A stretch of DNA of 64,000 nucleotides from contig JAUCEF010000007.1 of assembly GCA_033558025.1 (NCBI GenBank), positions 1,426,001-1,490,000 of the forward strand, given 5' to 3'. A program made the position numbers and the translations under genes. Shown piece after piece: positions 1 to 11,389 of this stretch (the first letter of the stretch is position 1; each line of letters starts with the position of its first letter). The notes beneath the pieces are model-generated. The model saw nothing but the letters and a program-made list of their open reading frames with translations. It was not told the origin of the DNA and made no database searches. Source of the stretch: Phytophthora sp. 'mugwort'. Its lineage: Eukaryota > Oomycota > Peronosporomycetes > Peronosporales > Peronosporaceae.

Positions 1-541
1 TTTCGTCCCGCCGCGTCATTATTTACCTAAATTTGTCAAGCAGCTAGCTTCTGTTATTTAACGCGAGAGTGGCTACATCCTCTAGATGTAAGCTCTGCAT
101 TCACCGAGATTGGGGTTTTGCGCTCCCTATCGATCGAAGTAAAGCTACAGGCCTGCTTTGAAAAGAGCTGCAAAGATGACACTGAAAGCGGCAACGACGA
201 CATCGTGATTCAGTACACACAATAAATGTTTTAAAATGAGTATCTTAGCAAACTGAAGGCAGCGACTAAGTTAAGCAGCAGACGTTGAAGTGAACAACTA
301 TTTTGGTTTTGCGAAGACGAGAACCAGTGCATGGCTGCTCGGATCAGAGCCGTTCTGGTGCGAGCCAACACGAAGCAAAGACTGGCTTCATTGTCAACTC
401 CTATTCCGTGCCCTGGTCTCTCTCTCATCAAATCGGCGTTCGTCGAGGGATGTAATTGGGGCAACAAGAGCAAAGCACACCGCGCACACCAGCACTTTGC
501 CCGTAGCAGTGGCCGTGGCCCTGTCGTGCATGCTGCCCGTC
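1..541. other. Upstream region of the coiled-coil gene, no gene recognised
   Basis: No independent gene is recognised here. The reading frame of the downstream coiled-coil gene stays open back to an ATG at 290. The 84 extra residues this would add are of mixed composition and lack the charged, low-complexity character of the rest. This stretch is more likely leader or an upstream exon. Confidence 0.4.
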
Positions 542-2158
542 ATGACAGACCGGCGACGCAAGCGGAAAACTACCGACAGTTCCACCGATGACACGGTTAG
601 GGATTTCAATACTGTCGACCCCATCCAAGTTCGCAGACAGAGCGACTGCAGCGACCATGAGAGCAAAGTTCGACAAGAGTCATGGATGTCTAAAGTCTCG
701 TTTGCCATGAGCTCTCGCATCTTCTCGGGAGGGAAGAAACTCAGCAGTTCTCGTAGTACTCAAGTGATGCCGATTGGCGCTGTCCAAAGTGACAAGAGCA
801 AGGGGTCGATGGGGCGCATGTCTTCTTCGTCGTTGGTGGAAACGGAGTTGCTACAAGCGCCTCCCTCCACTTCATTCAGCGGTCAACAGGCATTGCGTCA
901 AGTTGCGTCAGAGAAAACTCTAGGGAGCTTCATTGATCCAACCAGCAATTCGTCACCGATATCGACGTTTGGTTCATGCTCAAGCGTAACTTGTGACGTT
1001 GCACCGGACGACAATGACTCCTGCTGCCAAGACGATGTAGACGTACATCGCTGGTCCTCAAACGGCTCGGAACATCGCCGTCTTGATAATCAGCAGCGGG
1101 GTAATGTTCGGCGACAACGCTTCAGCACCATGATACAAAAAGTGAGACCAGGAGATACCTGTGATGAAGACAACGGCGAAGAGGAGAATATGATGGTCAG
1201 ATCCTCGAAAACACGAGTGCCGTCAAACTCGACCGGAATGGTACGCTCACGGGAGACTCGTAAGGATGCCGACGCCGAGATTAATGTGCAGGACGCCACA
1301 CCGATTCTGAAAGGCTTTTTTAGCAAAAGCGTGTCAGTCAGTAAAGAGCAGCGTCAACAGCAGCGTCAACAAAGGAGAGAGACTCTCTATCGAGAAAGCA
1401 AACAGCGACAGGATAAACTTCGTGAGCAAACCGAGCGTGAACGAATAGCAAGCGAGGAGTCGACTCGTAAAAAGAAGGTGGAGCAACTCCGCCGACTCAA
1501 TCAACAACGCAGGGTGGAATTGCTGCGAAATGCTGCCAGCGTCCGAAAAGGTCTACTCGAACATATTCAAGAGGACAACAGCATGTACCAGGCGGAGCGT
1601 GAACGTTGGGAATATGACTTCGAGAGTGAGATGAGGGTGCTAAGTGTGGCATTCCGGAAAGCACGTACCTCTGATGAAAACCGCCCGATGACTGTTGCAG
1701 GACTCGCGGTGCCGGAAGCACTTTCGCAGTTAGAACGCGACGCATCTAACGTTGAAAAGCGGGCGAGGACAGCGCAGCCAACATTGGCTACTGTGACTTC
1801 TCTCCAGCGGAGTACAGAACGTCCCAATACCAGTGGGCCCATCCCAAGCAGCATTGACAACGATCTATTGTCATCCCCCTTCTTTGAGTTCAGCGATGTG
1901 TTAGCGCTAGAAGACTCACAAGACGTCTTCGACTTGTTCAGAAACGATGACCCTATGAGAGACGTATTTCCACCCAAGGACAGCAATGTATTGGATTACT
2001 GCAAGCAGCCCGATCTTGACATAAATCAATTGCTTGGCGAGCGCAAACAACTCCTCCAGCGCGTCGCTGCGATCGATCGCATTGTCCGGGCTCAGCAACA
2101 AGGGAAGCAGCAAACACCCAAGCGGCCTAGTTTCCATAGTAACACCGTTTTCCAGTGA
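542..2158 (+). CDS. Coiled-coil protein of unknown function
   Basis: Uninterrupted frame of 538 codons from ATG 542, ending in TGA at 2156-2158. I do not recognise the family. The N-terminal half is Ser/Thr/Asp-rich and probably disordered, with a basic RRRKRK patch just after the start. Residues about 268-366 form a strongly charged Gln/Arg/Glu-rich helix (QQQRQQRRE, KQRQDKLREQTERER, KKKVEQLRRLNQQRR) that should be a long coiled coil. It is followed by a conserved-looking segment (YQAERERWEYDFESEM) and an acidic, Asp/Phe-containing C-terminal part. The frame is also open upstream to ATG 290 (622 residues). ATG 542, or ATG 530 four codons before it, is preferred because the upstream sequence looks unlike the protein. 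It lies head-on to the CIA2 gene, with stops only about 75 nt apart. The undamaged frame and coherent composition argue for a real host gene; a structural or cytoskeletal role is only a guess. Confidence 0.7.
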   Translation: MTDRRRKRKTTDSSTDDTVRDFNTVDPIQVRRQSDCSDHESKVRQESWMSKVSFAMSSRIFSGGKKLSSSRSTQVMPIGAVQSDKSKGSMGRMSSSSLVETELLQAPPSTSFSGQQALRQVASEKTLGSFIDPTSNSSPISTFGSCSSVTCDVAPDDNDSCCQDDVDVHRWSSNGSEHRRLDNQQRGNVRRQRFSTMIQKVRPGDTCDEDNGEEENMMVRSSKTRVPSNSTGMVRSRETRKDADAEINVQDATPILKGFFSKSVSVSKEQRQQQRQQRRETLYRESKQRQDKLREQTERERIASEESTRKKKVEQLRRLNQQRRVELLRNAASVRKGLLEHIQEDNSMYQAERERWEYDFESEMRVLSVAFRKARTSDENRPMTVAGLAVPEALSQLERDASNVEKRARTAQPTLATVTSLQRSTERPNTSGPIPSSIDNDLLSSPFFEFSDVLALEDSQDVFDLFRNDDPMRDVFPPKDSNVLDYCKQPDLDINQLLGERKQLLQRVAAIDRIVRAQQQGKQQTPKRPSFHSNTVFQ

Positions 2159-2234
2159 ACAATATCATATTTACCCCAACTCGCAACACGCTTGCATCCC
2201 CAAAAGCTGTCAGATAACGTCAGCAGCTTCCTCA

Positions 2235-2872
2235 TCACTTGTCCGTGTTAGCAATGCACTTGTTCACGACCGTGAGCAGGTGCGAATTCTCGAGTGCGGC
2301 CGCCACGCGCTCCTTATCGTTGAGCTGCTTGTTCACCGCCGCCTCGGACGAGTGCGTGCCCGGCGTGATGAGGATGTCAACCTTAAAGCGCGGTGGCAGC
2401 GAGCGCAGCAGTTTCACGCGAAGACACAATCCGATCAGCGTCGCCATGCTGTCGTCGTAAGAAATTAATGTAGGACAAAAAATTAGCAAAGAAGCATCGC
2501 AGAAAAGAAAACTTGTCGAGCCGCACCTGCAATGCGGGATGGTAGGGGTAAAGTAGATTTTAATGAGCGAGTTGGCGTCGTCAACGTGGATGTTCTCGAG
2601 CGACATGACCTTAAGCTGCTCCAGTGTCAGCGGATGCTCCGGGTCGTTGATGTGCCGAAGGATTTCTTTCATAATAAATAACGTATACACAATTTTAGAA
2701 ACACTTTCGTTAGACAGACTGCATTGCAGCCCTACGCACCGAACACCTCGTCGGATTCGAACGGGTCGGCGGCGTCCTCATCGAGCGCCTCGTCCACGTC
2801 AAATTTCTTCTGCACCGGTGTAGCCACGGCGTACACCGTCGGGTTGGCGTTAATCTTCTCCTGTAGGCCCAT
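2235..2872 (-). CDS. CIA2/MIP18-family cytosolic Fe-S assembly factor (three exons)
   Basis: Best read as complement(join(2235..2448,2527..2665,2740..2872)), giving 161 residues. Both introns are short (78 and 74 bp) and have GT..AG ends: 2449-2526 and 2666-2739. The spliced protein carries family hallmarks: INANPTVY near the N-terminus, [18 protein letters not shown], the TPTIPHC block with its reactive Cys followed by SMATLIGL across the second splice, [36 protein letters not shown] and a C-terminal [11 protein letters not shown]18/CIA2 proteins (human FAM96A/B) work with CIA1 and MMS19 to deliver Fe-S clusters to cytosolic and nuclear apoproteins. Length matches the family (about 160). The start at 2872 is chosen because an Inr-like site lies 32 nt upstream; an in-frame ATG at 2929 would lie upstream of that site. 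An ORF reaching 3066 is open further upstream and could be an alternative first exon. Confidence 0.88.
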
Positions 2873-2903
2873 GCTCGTCTGCTTCTTCGCTTCGAACCGG
2901 TCG

Positions 2904-2916
2904 AATTGATGAGTGA
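2904..2916 (-). promoter_or_regulatory. Oomycete Inr-like element upstream of CIA2
   Basis: On the minus strand this reads TCACTCATCAATT, close to the oomycete initiator core TCATTYYNCAWTT (about 11 of 13). It lies 32 nt upstream of the chosen CIA2 ATG, a normal spacing for oomycete transcription starts. Confidence 0.5.
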
Positions 2917-3066
2917 CGCAGATAGGCACAAAACTGGGACTAAATCACCAATAGTACTATTTTCCGTGATGGCTTTACTTTGAAATTGTTGTTGTGCTTC
3001 CATCCCATATTTGCCAAAACTGCCCGATTGAGCGAATCGCCCAATAGAATCTTTCAGGTTGATCAT

Positions 3067-4990
3067 GCCTGGCCTATGCGCTCACAATAAATTTAATCGT
3101 ACTTAAAATTCTGTCATAGTGCACACAATCGTTTCGCGATTTGCTGGGTGATGAGTAGAAAGCACAATATTCTCATTAAAAATAATATTATGCTGCTTTT
3201 CAAAGCTTTTCGCGAATCATTTTCAATAGTGCGGCTAGGTGTTCACAATGACGTTAATCGACAAAGCTTACAAGCGAGAGAGACAGGAAAAGACTGTCTA
3301 TTTATCCTTACGGAGTAGAAGATGTTTGAAATTTTGTAAGCCAGGTTAGCGACGCCGGCGTCTATCGATCCGGTGGTTTTATGTGACTCACGACGTTCCG
3401 CATTGCCTCTTTGGGAGGTCTCTCAAAGAGATCGACACTTTAGAGTAATCTGGTGCCTTGGATTTTGATGTTGGAACGTCTCCTCTCACCCATTGCCTCG
3501 CCACCGCCTTGTCTGTCTCCGTCCTATCTGACAGTTTGTCTCCGTTCTATCTGGAGATATTTCTGACAGCTTGTATGCTTCAGTATGTCTTCTTGCTTGT
3601 GTAGTACCCGATTTCGATGTATCGATGGTACTGATGTGCAACTGAACACATTATCCACCAAAGACGCTTCCATCCCGCTTCTTATTCGGTTGTATCGTCC
3701 ACAAAAGCTGTTCGCAGCCTGGTTTTCAGGATTCTTAATATTGGCGGGGGCTTTCTCGATCAACAAACCCTGCTATTCGTTCCAATTGCGGGATCTCCCT
3801 GTATAGCCCGTCCACTGACTGATCAGTGAATGCCAACACGCCTGAGGACACGCACGCTCCCAGAGGATGTCTGCGAGTGTTACGTTGCAACCAGCGCAGC
3901 ATGTCAACTTCCAGCAGCTATATCGGCTCCTCGCCCCCTGATATAGATAGAACTATCGGCTGTCAATCTGTAGTTCACCCATACTTGATACTCCTTGACC
4001 GCATTCTGATGCTTCCACAATTGCGCGCGTGTCTCGTTCATCGCGTTTGTTGTACGCCCTCCCTCTCCACTGCAGCTGTCAGTGAGAATAGGACCGACTT
4101 AAACTCTTTTGCCCAGTTCCTTTTTGACTGGTTTGAGTGCTTGCGTATTCAAGGCCTTTACTACGTGCTTGTTCGCCATCCTGAATCGTACACGCCAAGA
4201 AACTTCGTGAACGGCGGGGTTTGCAACGAATACGAGTTGTTTATTCTGGTGAGCTTGTTTGTTTTAAGGTGAGGTACATTAATGTCATTTAGTTTGCCTA
4301 ACGCCACCTAATTTCCGTGTCCTTCCAATGCCATTAGTGCATTAGCTGGCTGCTGCAGTCAACTTCATACCCCATACAGGCGTTGATCGCTTGCTCTGCA
4401 GTTACACCGCGGTCCTGTCGGACCTCGAACAGTCCTCACCTCATCATCCACTGCTCCACGTCGAGTACGACTTAACGTGTGCTCTTTGCTCATTCCCCCC
4501 CCCATGCCATTGGTGTCTCTGCTGCATTCCATTCAATGTCCAGAGCCGTCGCCCTTCCACTCTTGCAAGCTCGTCACAGTTCGGTTCCTCTCCCTAGGAT
4601 GTTTCGTCCAGCTTGCTCCGAGTAGAGCATCCACTGCTCTCCGTGCTTTCCGATATGCTGACTTGAGTTCGCGCGCCCGTGGAGGGTTTTCGCTTGCGTG
4701 CTGTCTGATCATGACTGCATCATTTCCAACATTGGTGACCGCTGACCACCTGTGAGCCGCGCATTTACGCAGTCCTCGGAGCAGGCCCAATCGGATGAGC
4801 TTGGCGGAGTGATGCCAAATATGTTTTGCCGCTCTGTGTTGCCGCTGTACCCTCCATCATTTCCCAGTGTTAATGCCGTCACTAGTTGGGTCAGTAGAAT
4901 GTTGCTGGTGGATCGAATGGGCCTTCTATTTGGTTTTAGTTATGTTTTGTTTTGTGTTTTCTATAGAAGCCCGATAGGTAGTAAGAAGCG
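3067..4990. other. No recognisable gene
   Basis: Only short chance ORFs are present on either strand. The minus-strand ORF at 4533-4790 is Arg/Ala-rich and coding-like but was not recognised; it may be debris of the adjoining LINE. Confidence 0.4.
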
Positions 4991-7900
4991 AGACTACGTC
5001 TTGTGTCTGTCTGGGGGTGCCTGTAACACTCGGGGAGTGTTGCGGCACCATCTTTGAATATACTCGTCGATGACGCTCTGTTGGTTGTTCCGTAGGTCGT
5101 ATTCCTTGTTGACGCCTCTAGTTGCGAGGGATTTTGCGGCTTTGAGCCGGGCTTGAGTTGGTTGTTCCCACAGGATTCCAAATAGGTTGTTCATGGATTG
5201 TCGGAGAGCGTCCAACTTGCTGTCTTCTTGGTCCCCTTGTTTTTTTTTTGTGTTGTCCAGGGTATTGCTGCGTAAGAATACTTGCTGCACTGCCGTTTCC
5301 GTTGCTAGACTTTGAATGCCTTGGCGAATTACGTGTGCTGCAATCGCGGTCTGGTTGTCCGGGCTGGTTGTACAAACGGCTTGGGTGGCTTCCCACCTAG
5401 TATCAGTTGTATAATACCCAACCATCGTTCCACTTTCTGGTGCCGTTTGTCTTGTAGGCGGTGTCCAGAATCCACGCTGTTATGGTTGTCGGCGTTGGGT
5501 TCTATGCCACGGAGTTCATTATTTGTTGGGAGATATCCAGGCATAATCCTTGAGTTCGCTTAGCTGGGTTTCTCTTCCAAGCGCTGACCATTGCATGGAC
5601 TTGGTAATTGCCTGCAGTTTGGACTGCGGCTCGCATAATTTCTTCATTGCTGTGTTTATCGTTGAAAACAACATCCATCCGGAGTCTCCAAAGCATTGCG
5701 GGTGTTGTCATTGACCATATCTGCCACAGGACGTTCATAGTATTGGTATGCTGATATGTCTATCACCCGATACACTGGTGGGCTATTGAGAGGAAAGCAA
5801 TCGTAATTGGTGGCGCCACCCTACTGGCCACCGCTGATCGGAGTTGTTGTAGTTGAGTTTATGTACTTTGTTCTCTCTTTCACAAGCTTATCCATGACCG
5901 CCATGCCGTTTGTGCTTTCGCGCGATTCCAAATGACGTGGTCAATAGTTTCTTCCATGCAGCGGCATTCTGGATCTAGACATTGGAGGTCCTGTGGCCAT
6001 CCGTCATGTCTCAGGTTTAGTGCACCTAAAGCGATCCGATCGTCCAATTCTGGTAGTCAGTATACAGTCCTGCTCAATTCCAAAGTTGCTCGGGACTCTG
6101 TGTCAGGGCTGCTTGTCCCCAAGGCGAGTTTGATGCTCGAGTTTGAATCCGCCCAATTAAGGGTGTCAGGGTCGTAATAGCTGTGCAGTTTTGCTCGTTT
6201 GGTTCTCTGTTTCCGTAGAGCCTTTGCAATGTGAGTTGCATACGTCTCTGGGTGAGTGTTCCAAGGGTATACACTGATCCGAGGGTTCGCGGTGAAACTG
6301 ATTCCAACTGTTCGCTCCCATGCTTGTAATTCTCGACAATCACTACATTGTTGGTTATCTCCATCGATCCAGGCTAGTTTCCACGTCCAGCCATCCAGGC
6401 TCTTCGTCATGTGAAAAACAGGGTTGCCGGGTTGACGGTTTTCGTACGCGGCAATAATGGGTTTTCCTCTGGTCTCTTGCATTGTCCATCTTAAACCTTG
6501 CTTTAATTTAGGGAGAGCCATCGGTTTGGGGTCTTCCTCTGGGATATTTCATAAATTCCACGGCAATGTGTTGAGCACTCTACAACACCAGCTTTTGACC
6601 TTCGCAGGGTACTTGATTCTGCTCTGCGCGTCCAACAGTGGGGGCTTAATTTTAATACAGTGAATTCCGCAGTCGTTGTAGTCCCTACCGTTGTAGGTAA
6701 CGATTTCCCGGACGCTGCATATTCGCATCATTGCAAAGTCTTTTGTCGTAGTGGTTTACCCGTATTGTCTACTACAGTCGCATTGTCGTTCCACGGTGAA
6801 TGAAGTAAGAAGCTCGCTGCGTGTGGAAGTTGGGGATTCCACGGGTTGTCTGTTGTGGCGTAACCCAGAGTTCCATCATCAATCCAGTAACTTAGCTCAA
6901 GTTTCCCCAGACACTCTATCGTTACTCCGGACTCTTCTTTCCTTTTTATCATCTTTTTCCTAATCATTTCTGCAGTTGTTTTGGTCGATATCGGCAGCAG
7001 TATGGGGTTACTGCTAACCCGTGGTGCACGGCTATATGCCATGCCGCTTTGTACACATCGTCTGGGCCTGTTAGCCAGCGTTCTGCTAGATTACACCTCG
7101 TGACTTGAAGAGCCCTCGCAATATTCTGCAGGCCGAGACCTCCTGCTTTCACCAGCGCAAATATCACTGCAGGGCTTAGCTTATGCTTGGCTGAGTCAGT
7201 TCCTGTTTTTTCACTCCACATGAAATTCTTTTGGATGTGTTCCAGCTTCTTCAATATCTTCTGGACGGGATATATTGCTTCCCAGTGTACAAGATTGCGG
7301 GTAGCGTACTGCATTGAAAGCTGGATCCTCTGCATGACCGAGTTGCTCATTGTCATAGCTATCCGGAGTCTTCGTTGTATTTCAATACGTATGGCCCAGT
7401 TTTCTGTTGTAGTATCTCTGTTTCCAACCCAATAACCTAATTGTCGTGTTGTTTCGTGAGGTTGCAATACAGGATAGCCGTTCCATTTGGTGGGAGTATT
7501 GGCCGTATTGAACCTTATCAGTATATATTTCTGAGGTTGGACGCAAAGGCCCGATAGTTCTCCAAATCTCTCTAATACTTTCGTCACCGTGTCAATTTCC
7601 CTGATCGTGTTCATGAAAATGTGCTATCGTCCACAAAACGAATTTGTGGCGGAAAGTGTTGGTTCCTGCTATTGGAATACCACGTATCTTGGGGTTCCTG
7701 TTGATTGCTTGTGCCAGCATATCAATTGCGAGATTAAACAGCGGCGGGGCTAATGGGCAGCCCTGTCGAATCCCGGACTTAATTGTCCAGTCTTGGGATG
7801 TCATTCCGTTGACGAGGAAATGTGCTGTAGTGCCCTCATGTAGTAGAATGTTGCTGATGATCAGCCCACTGACCTCCTGTGGAATCCCCTGCACTCCTCC

Positions 7901-8060
7901 TCTTGGCAGGTCTTTTCACGCAAAGTCGCGCTCCATTTCCGGTGGTTTCATTAAGCTCACCCCTCTGTGGATTGCTAAAGCGCCTTTGATGGCAATCGGC
8001 GGACTGCCCATTAGTACTGCTAATGCCCATCTACATAGCTTGGGTGCTGTGCGACGTTTC
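4990..8060 (-). pseudogene. Decayed LINE ORF2, reverse transcriptase centre to C-terminus (copy A)
   Basis: Minus-strand frames spell the second half of a non-LTR reverse transcriptase. The palm segment [19 protein letters not shown] lies at about 7740-7790. An FVDD catalytic box at about 7630-7645 is reached only after a frameshift. The thumb block ends KAGGLGLQNIARALQ (7614-6964). A C-terminal region (6521-5880) ends in a zf-RVT-like CRCMEETIDHVIW motif. Further frames at 5738-5502 and 5425-4994 continue to the 3' end. Several frameshifts and stops separate the pieces, so no full-length protein is possible. The plus-strand ORFs of 250 and 242 codons over this region are antisense shadows. 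Confidence 0.8.
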
Positions 8061-8449
8061 TTTCCCCTATCAGTAGTGGTATCTTCATCGTGTATGACTG
8101 CAGCCCCGTTCTCTGAATTTACAGATCCTATGGTCTTTTTTCGTGAGTACTGCACCGGTGTGCTCCCTTATCCACGGATTATCCGTCCATTCGAACGTCT
8201 GCCAGAAACTGAGCATTTCTTCGGATCATTTCCGCGTCTGCTCAGGACGACGCAAGCACATGTTGAGTTCGACCGTGTTACCTTTTCCCAACTCATCGTT
8301 TGGGCGCCTAACCGAGATAATTTTGTCAGCACTCACGTTTGGAGCAGTTCGTTGCTTGCTCCCGTTAGTCCTATCCAGGCCCCCGCCATCTGCTGAAGGT
8401 CCTGACCGCGATATGGTTTGGTTTTTGCGCCTGTTTCTGACGTTTCTCG

Positions 8450-11260
8450 GGAAGGAATTCCCCTTCTCGCCCTCAGGTGAATGTGTCTACGCTATCCATG
8501 CTGTGAAATATCGATCTTCCTTCTGCGTGAGCCATAGGATTGCATGCTTCATTCTTTGTGCTTTTACCGCTATCCATCTTGATGCTAATCCGACGCGTCC
8601 TGCTTTGGACGTGTATAGCAATCTCGGATTGATTTTATGTCTGCTGCTTTCTGTTGAGGTGGAATGTCTCCACAGAAATTGTTTCTGGAGATTGCGCAAG
8701 GCGTGTTCTGCTCAGTGCGGGACGTCAAATAATGCAGCGGTGAACAGAATTGCTGATAGCACGATGACATTAAAAACCGTCATCCTTATTGCAACACGGG
8801 TCGCCGTTTGTGCTACTGTTGCCAACCGTCGTCTTGATTCCGAATTCGTATCACCCAATTATACTCCGTGAGCTCCCGGGCCCACTTCATACCCCAAGTA
8901 CTTTGTTGTATTTCCATGCTTTATCACCAGTAATTCGAAATATGTGTCCTTCATGATTACCGTGTTAAGGAATACGACTTTGTTTTTGGTTGGCTACACG
9001 TGGAGGACCGAGAGCTGTCTAAAGCGCTCTACAATTGCATGACTCTCGGCAAATGATGTGCTTCTTCTAAAACACGGCTGAGTCGTCACGAGGCCTGGTA
9101 AGGTATGTTCCGTCGCTGCCCGTCATGGCACCGGTAACCCTCTTATCACTTTATCTTGTGTTATTACCATTGCTAATATCTCCGTCGCCAACAAGAATAG
9201 CAGTGTACCCCCCCGTTTTCACTTCCAGCGGTTCAGACAAAAGGACGTTGACTAGAAACGTTGCCAATGTTGCTGAATGCAACTTTCGAATCATGTTGAC
9301 GAACTACAGAGAGAATCCAAACTTCAGCAACGCTAAGAACCGAATTTCCCGGGCCACCGTTTTGTACGCTTTGCGAACGCCAATTAGCAGTATCACCCTG
9401 CTGTTTGCCACTGCCAATTCCGGTTCTCCACTCGCCGTCGCTAATACAGCTAACATCATCATCGCCGCCTCCATCATTTGTCGGCCATGTATGAAACCTT
9501 GTTGCATATCGCCTATGGGTTTTACGAATTTTCTTCGTACTCGTTGAGCCAGGACTTTTGCGAACATTTTATACTGTTTTCATCATAGAGATTGGTCTGT
9601 AGTCCATGGCGTCTGTTGAGCCTCCTTTCTTGCTGAGCCGAATTTTCATGCGTTTTAAAATGGATGCGGATCTCCTCCTGTTAGCAGTTCATTTCCTATT
9701 GTCATTATTACCGGAGCGAGCAACGCTTGGTTGTCCTTAAAAACGTTATTGTTCAGTCTGTCATGCCCCGACCGCTTGTTGAGATCTGCGATCGCCTCCA
9801 GCACTTCTGGAAGCGGTGTCATCAATATCTCATTTTTCACTGTCGTTGGCTTTCGTTCAGGAATTATTTTTGTTTTCAACGAAATCATTAAATTCGGCTT
9901 CCAACCGATCACCTAGTACCTTACCATGGCTCCGCCTTAGTATGAAATTCCATTTAGATGCGATTTTTTCCGCTATACTCATACTACGACCAAATAGGTT
10001 CCAATGGATCATTTTAATATTAGGGAGCATATGATCTTTCTCGCAATGGAGATCTGATTGAGGACTCGTTCCGTAGTTCTCTCTAATCGCTGCCCCGCTC
10101 TCACCTATTGCTCCATCCCCATTTCTCTTGCTTGGTGTCAGCTAATTCGTTGCGGCTCGTCAGATGTGCTCTGGCTTGTGTTTGCAGCTTGTGGACGAAC
10201 CTATTTGTGCGTTGCCGCTTCTGTCTCTTCACCCGATTGATGCATTGAGCACACTTCTCTACAGTTTCATCCCATCCTGCTGCTGTGGCACCCTTCCCCA
10301 CTTCATTCAGGATCAGTTCATTCATGACATCTGCATGGACCCTCTCCCGTTGCGAAGTTAGGATCGGATATGATACGGCTTGTTGTTCGCTTGCTAGGGG
10401 CGATTCAGCTGCTGTCCTTTCGATAGAGTCGTACGGTTTGGTGGTCAGATCTTAGAGGCGGCTCCTGCACGATGACCCTCTGCACCACCAATGCCCATGT
10501 CAGTGGTACGAAGAACCGGTCACTTTTGCTCGCCATTGCCGAACTCCAGTACGTGCAATAGTCCAATGGTTCGTCTTCGCACGCGACCGGAGAGGCTAGG
10601 ATACAAGCATCTTTCGAGGCGCCCTGAGCGGTCCCCACCGCGTCTACCCATATGCAGGCTCTGCACGCTGTTTAGTAAAATCGCCTGCTATGATGATCTC
10701 TCCTGTTGTCATGACCAGTCTTTCATGGTCTGAAATAATTGCTCCCTCTCTGTTCTGTCTTTGGGGGCGTAGATATCCACACAAAAAACCATCTATCATC
10801 ACACTTATGGCTCGCCTCGACAACAATTATGGATGGCATGCTGTTGTCGCCCCTGCTCTTGTTGTTCCACCACATACCGACGCCTCCCGTCCTATCGGGC
10901 CCGTACTCCAGTATGATAACAGGGGATCGGTTTGCTTGTATTGACGACTCCACAGCACTTCCAAGTGTCCTCGACTTCCTGGGCCTCGTCCTCATTCACG
11001 GCATGGGTTTCTTGTTACACCAGGCTATTGGACCCAGGGCACGCGGTGTTCGTCTCCAGGCCTGCATCCGCCTGCGCCTGTCCTCCGGTTTGAATCCCCT
11101 CACATTTTTGCGATTCGACCGTATCACATCTGATGTTCTGACGATTGTGTCCTGCCCTTCTTCTGTCGGGCCTGACGCCTTCGACAGGTGATAGTAACGC
11201 CCGTAGACGTCTATCAACCCTAAGTCAGACTGCTCGAGAACGCGTAACTCGCACCGCATA
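8450..11260 (-). pseudogene. Decayed LINE ORF2, endonuclease to RT thumb (copy B)
   Basis: A second copy of the same LINE family in the same orientation. An apurinic endonuclease-like region is broken over several frames (about 11260-10400), with AGDF of the GDFN-type box at about 10695. It is followed by a basic linker (10325-10101) and the RT N-terminal part (9912-9655; 9567-9304, with [16 protein letters not shown] and an [11 protein letters not shown] block whose usual catalytic Asp is replaced). An RDDSAVF box lies at about 9070, where FADD/FVDD is expected. The thumb (8770-8487, LRNLQKQFLWRHST and KAGRVGLASRW) repeats the block seen in copy A. The thumb occurring twice, with a mid-palm start between, shows two tandem relics rather than one element. 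Confidence 0.75.
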
Positions 11261-11389
11261 AGTTCAAAGTGGAACCGAAATTATTAGGCAGCACCCGAAA
11301 TGTGGCGGAATGACACACGTTACGATAGAAACACAAAACGATTGTCGGGTCTTTGACATCTGCTCATTATCTGGACCAATGTAAAAACG

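Noticed and set aside
2034..2468. Plus-strand ORF of 144 codons
   Set aside because: Overlaps the ends of the coiled-coil gene and CIA2 in other frames; no independent support.
7644..8871. Plus-strand ORFs of 250 and 242 codons
   Set aside because: Both lie antisense to LINE reverse transcriptase remnants that are recognisable on the minus strand.
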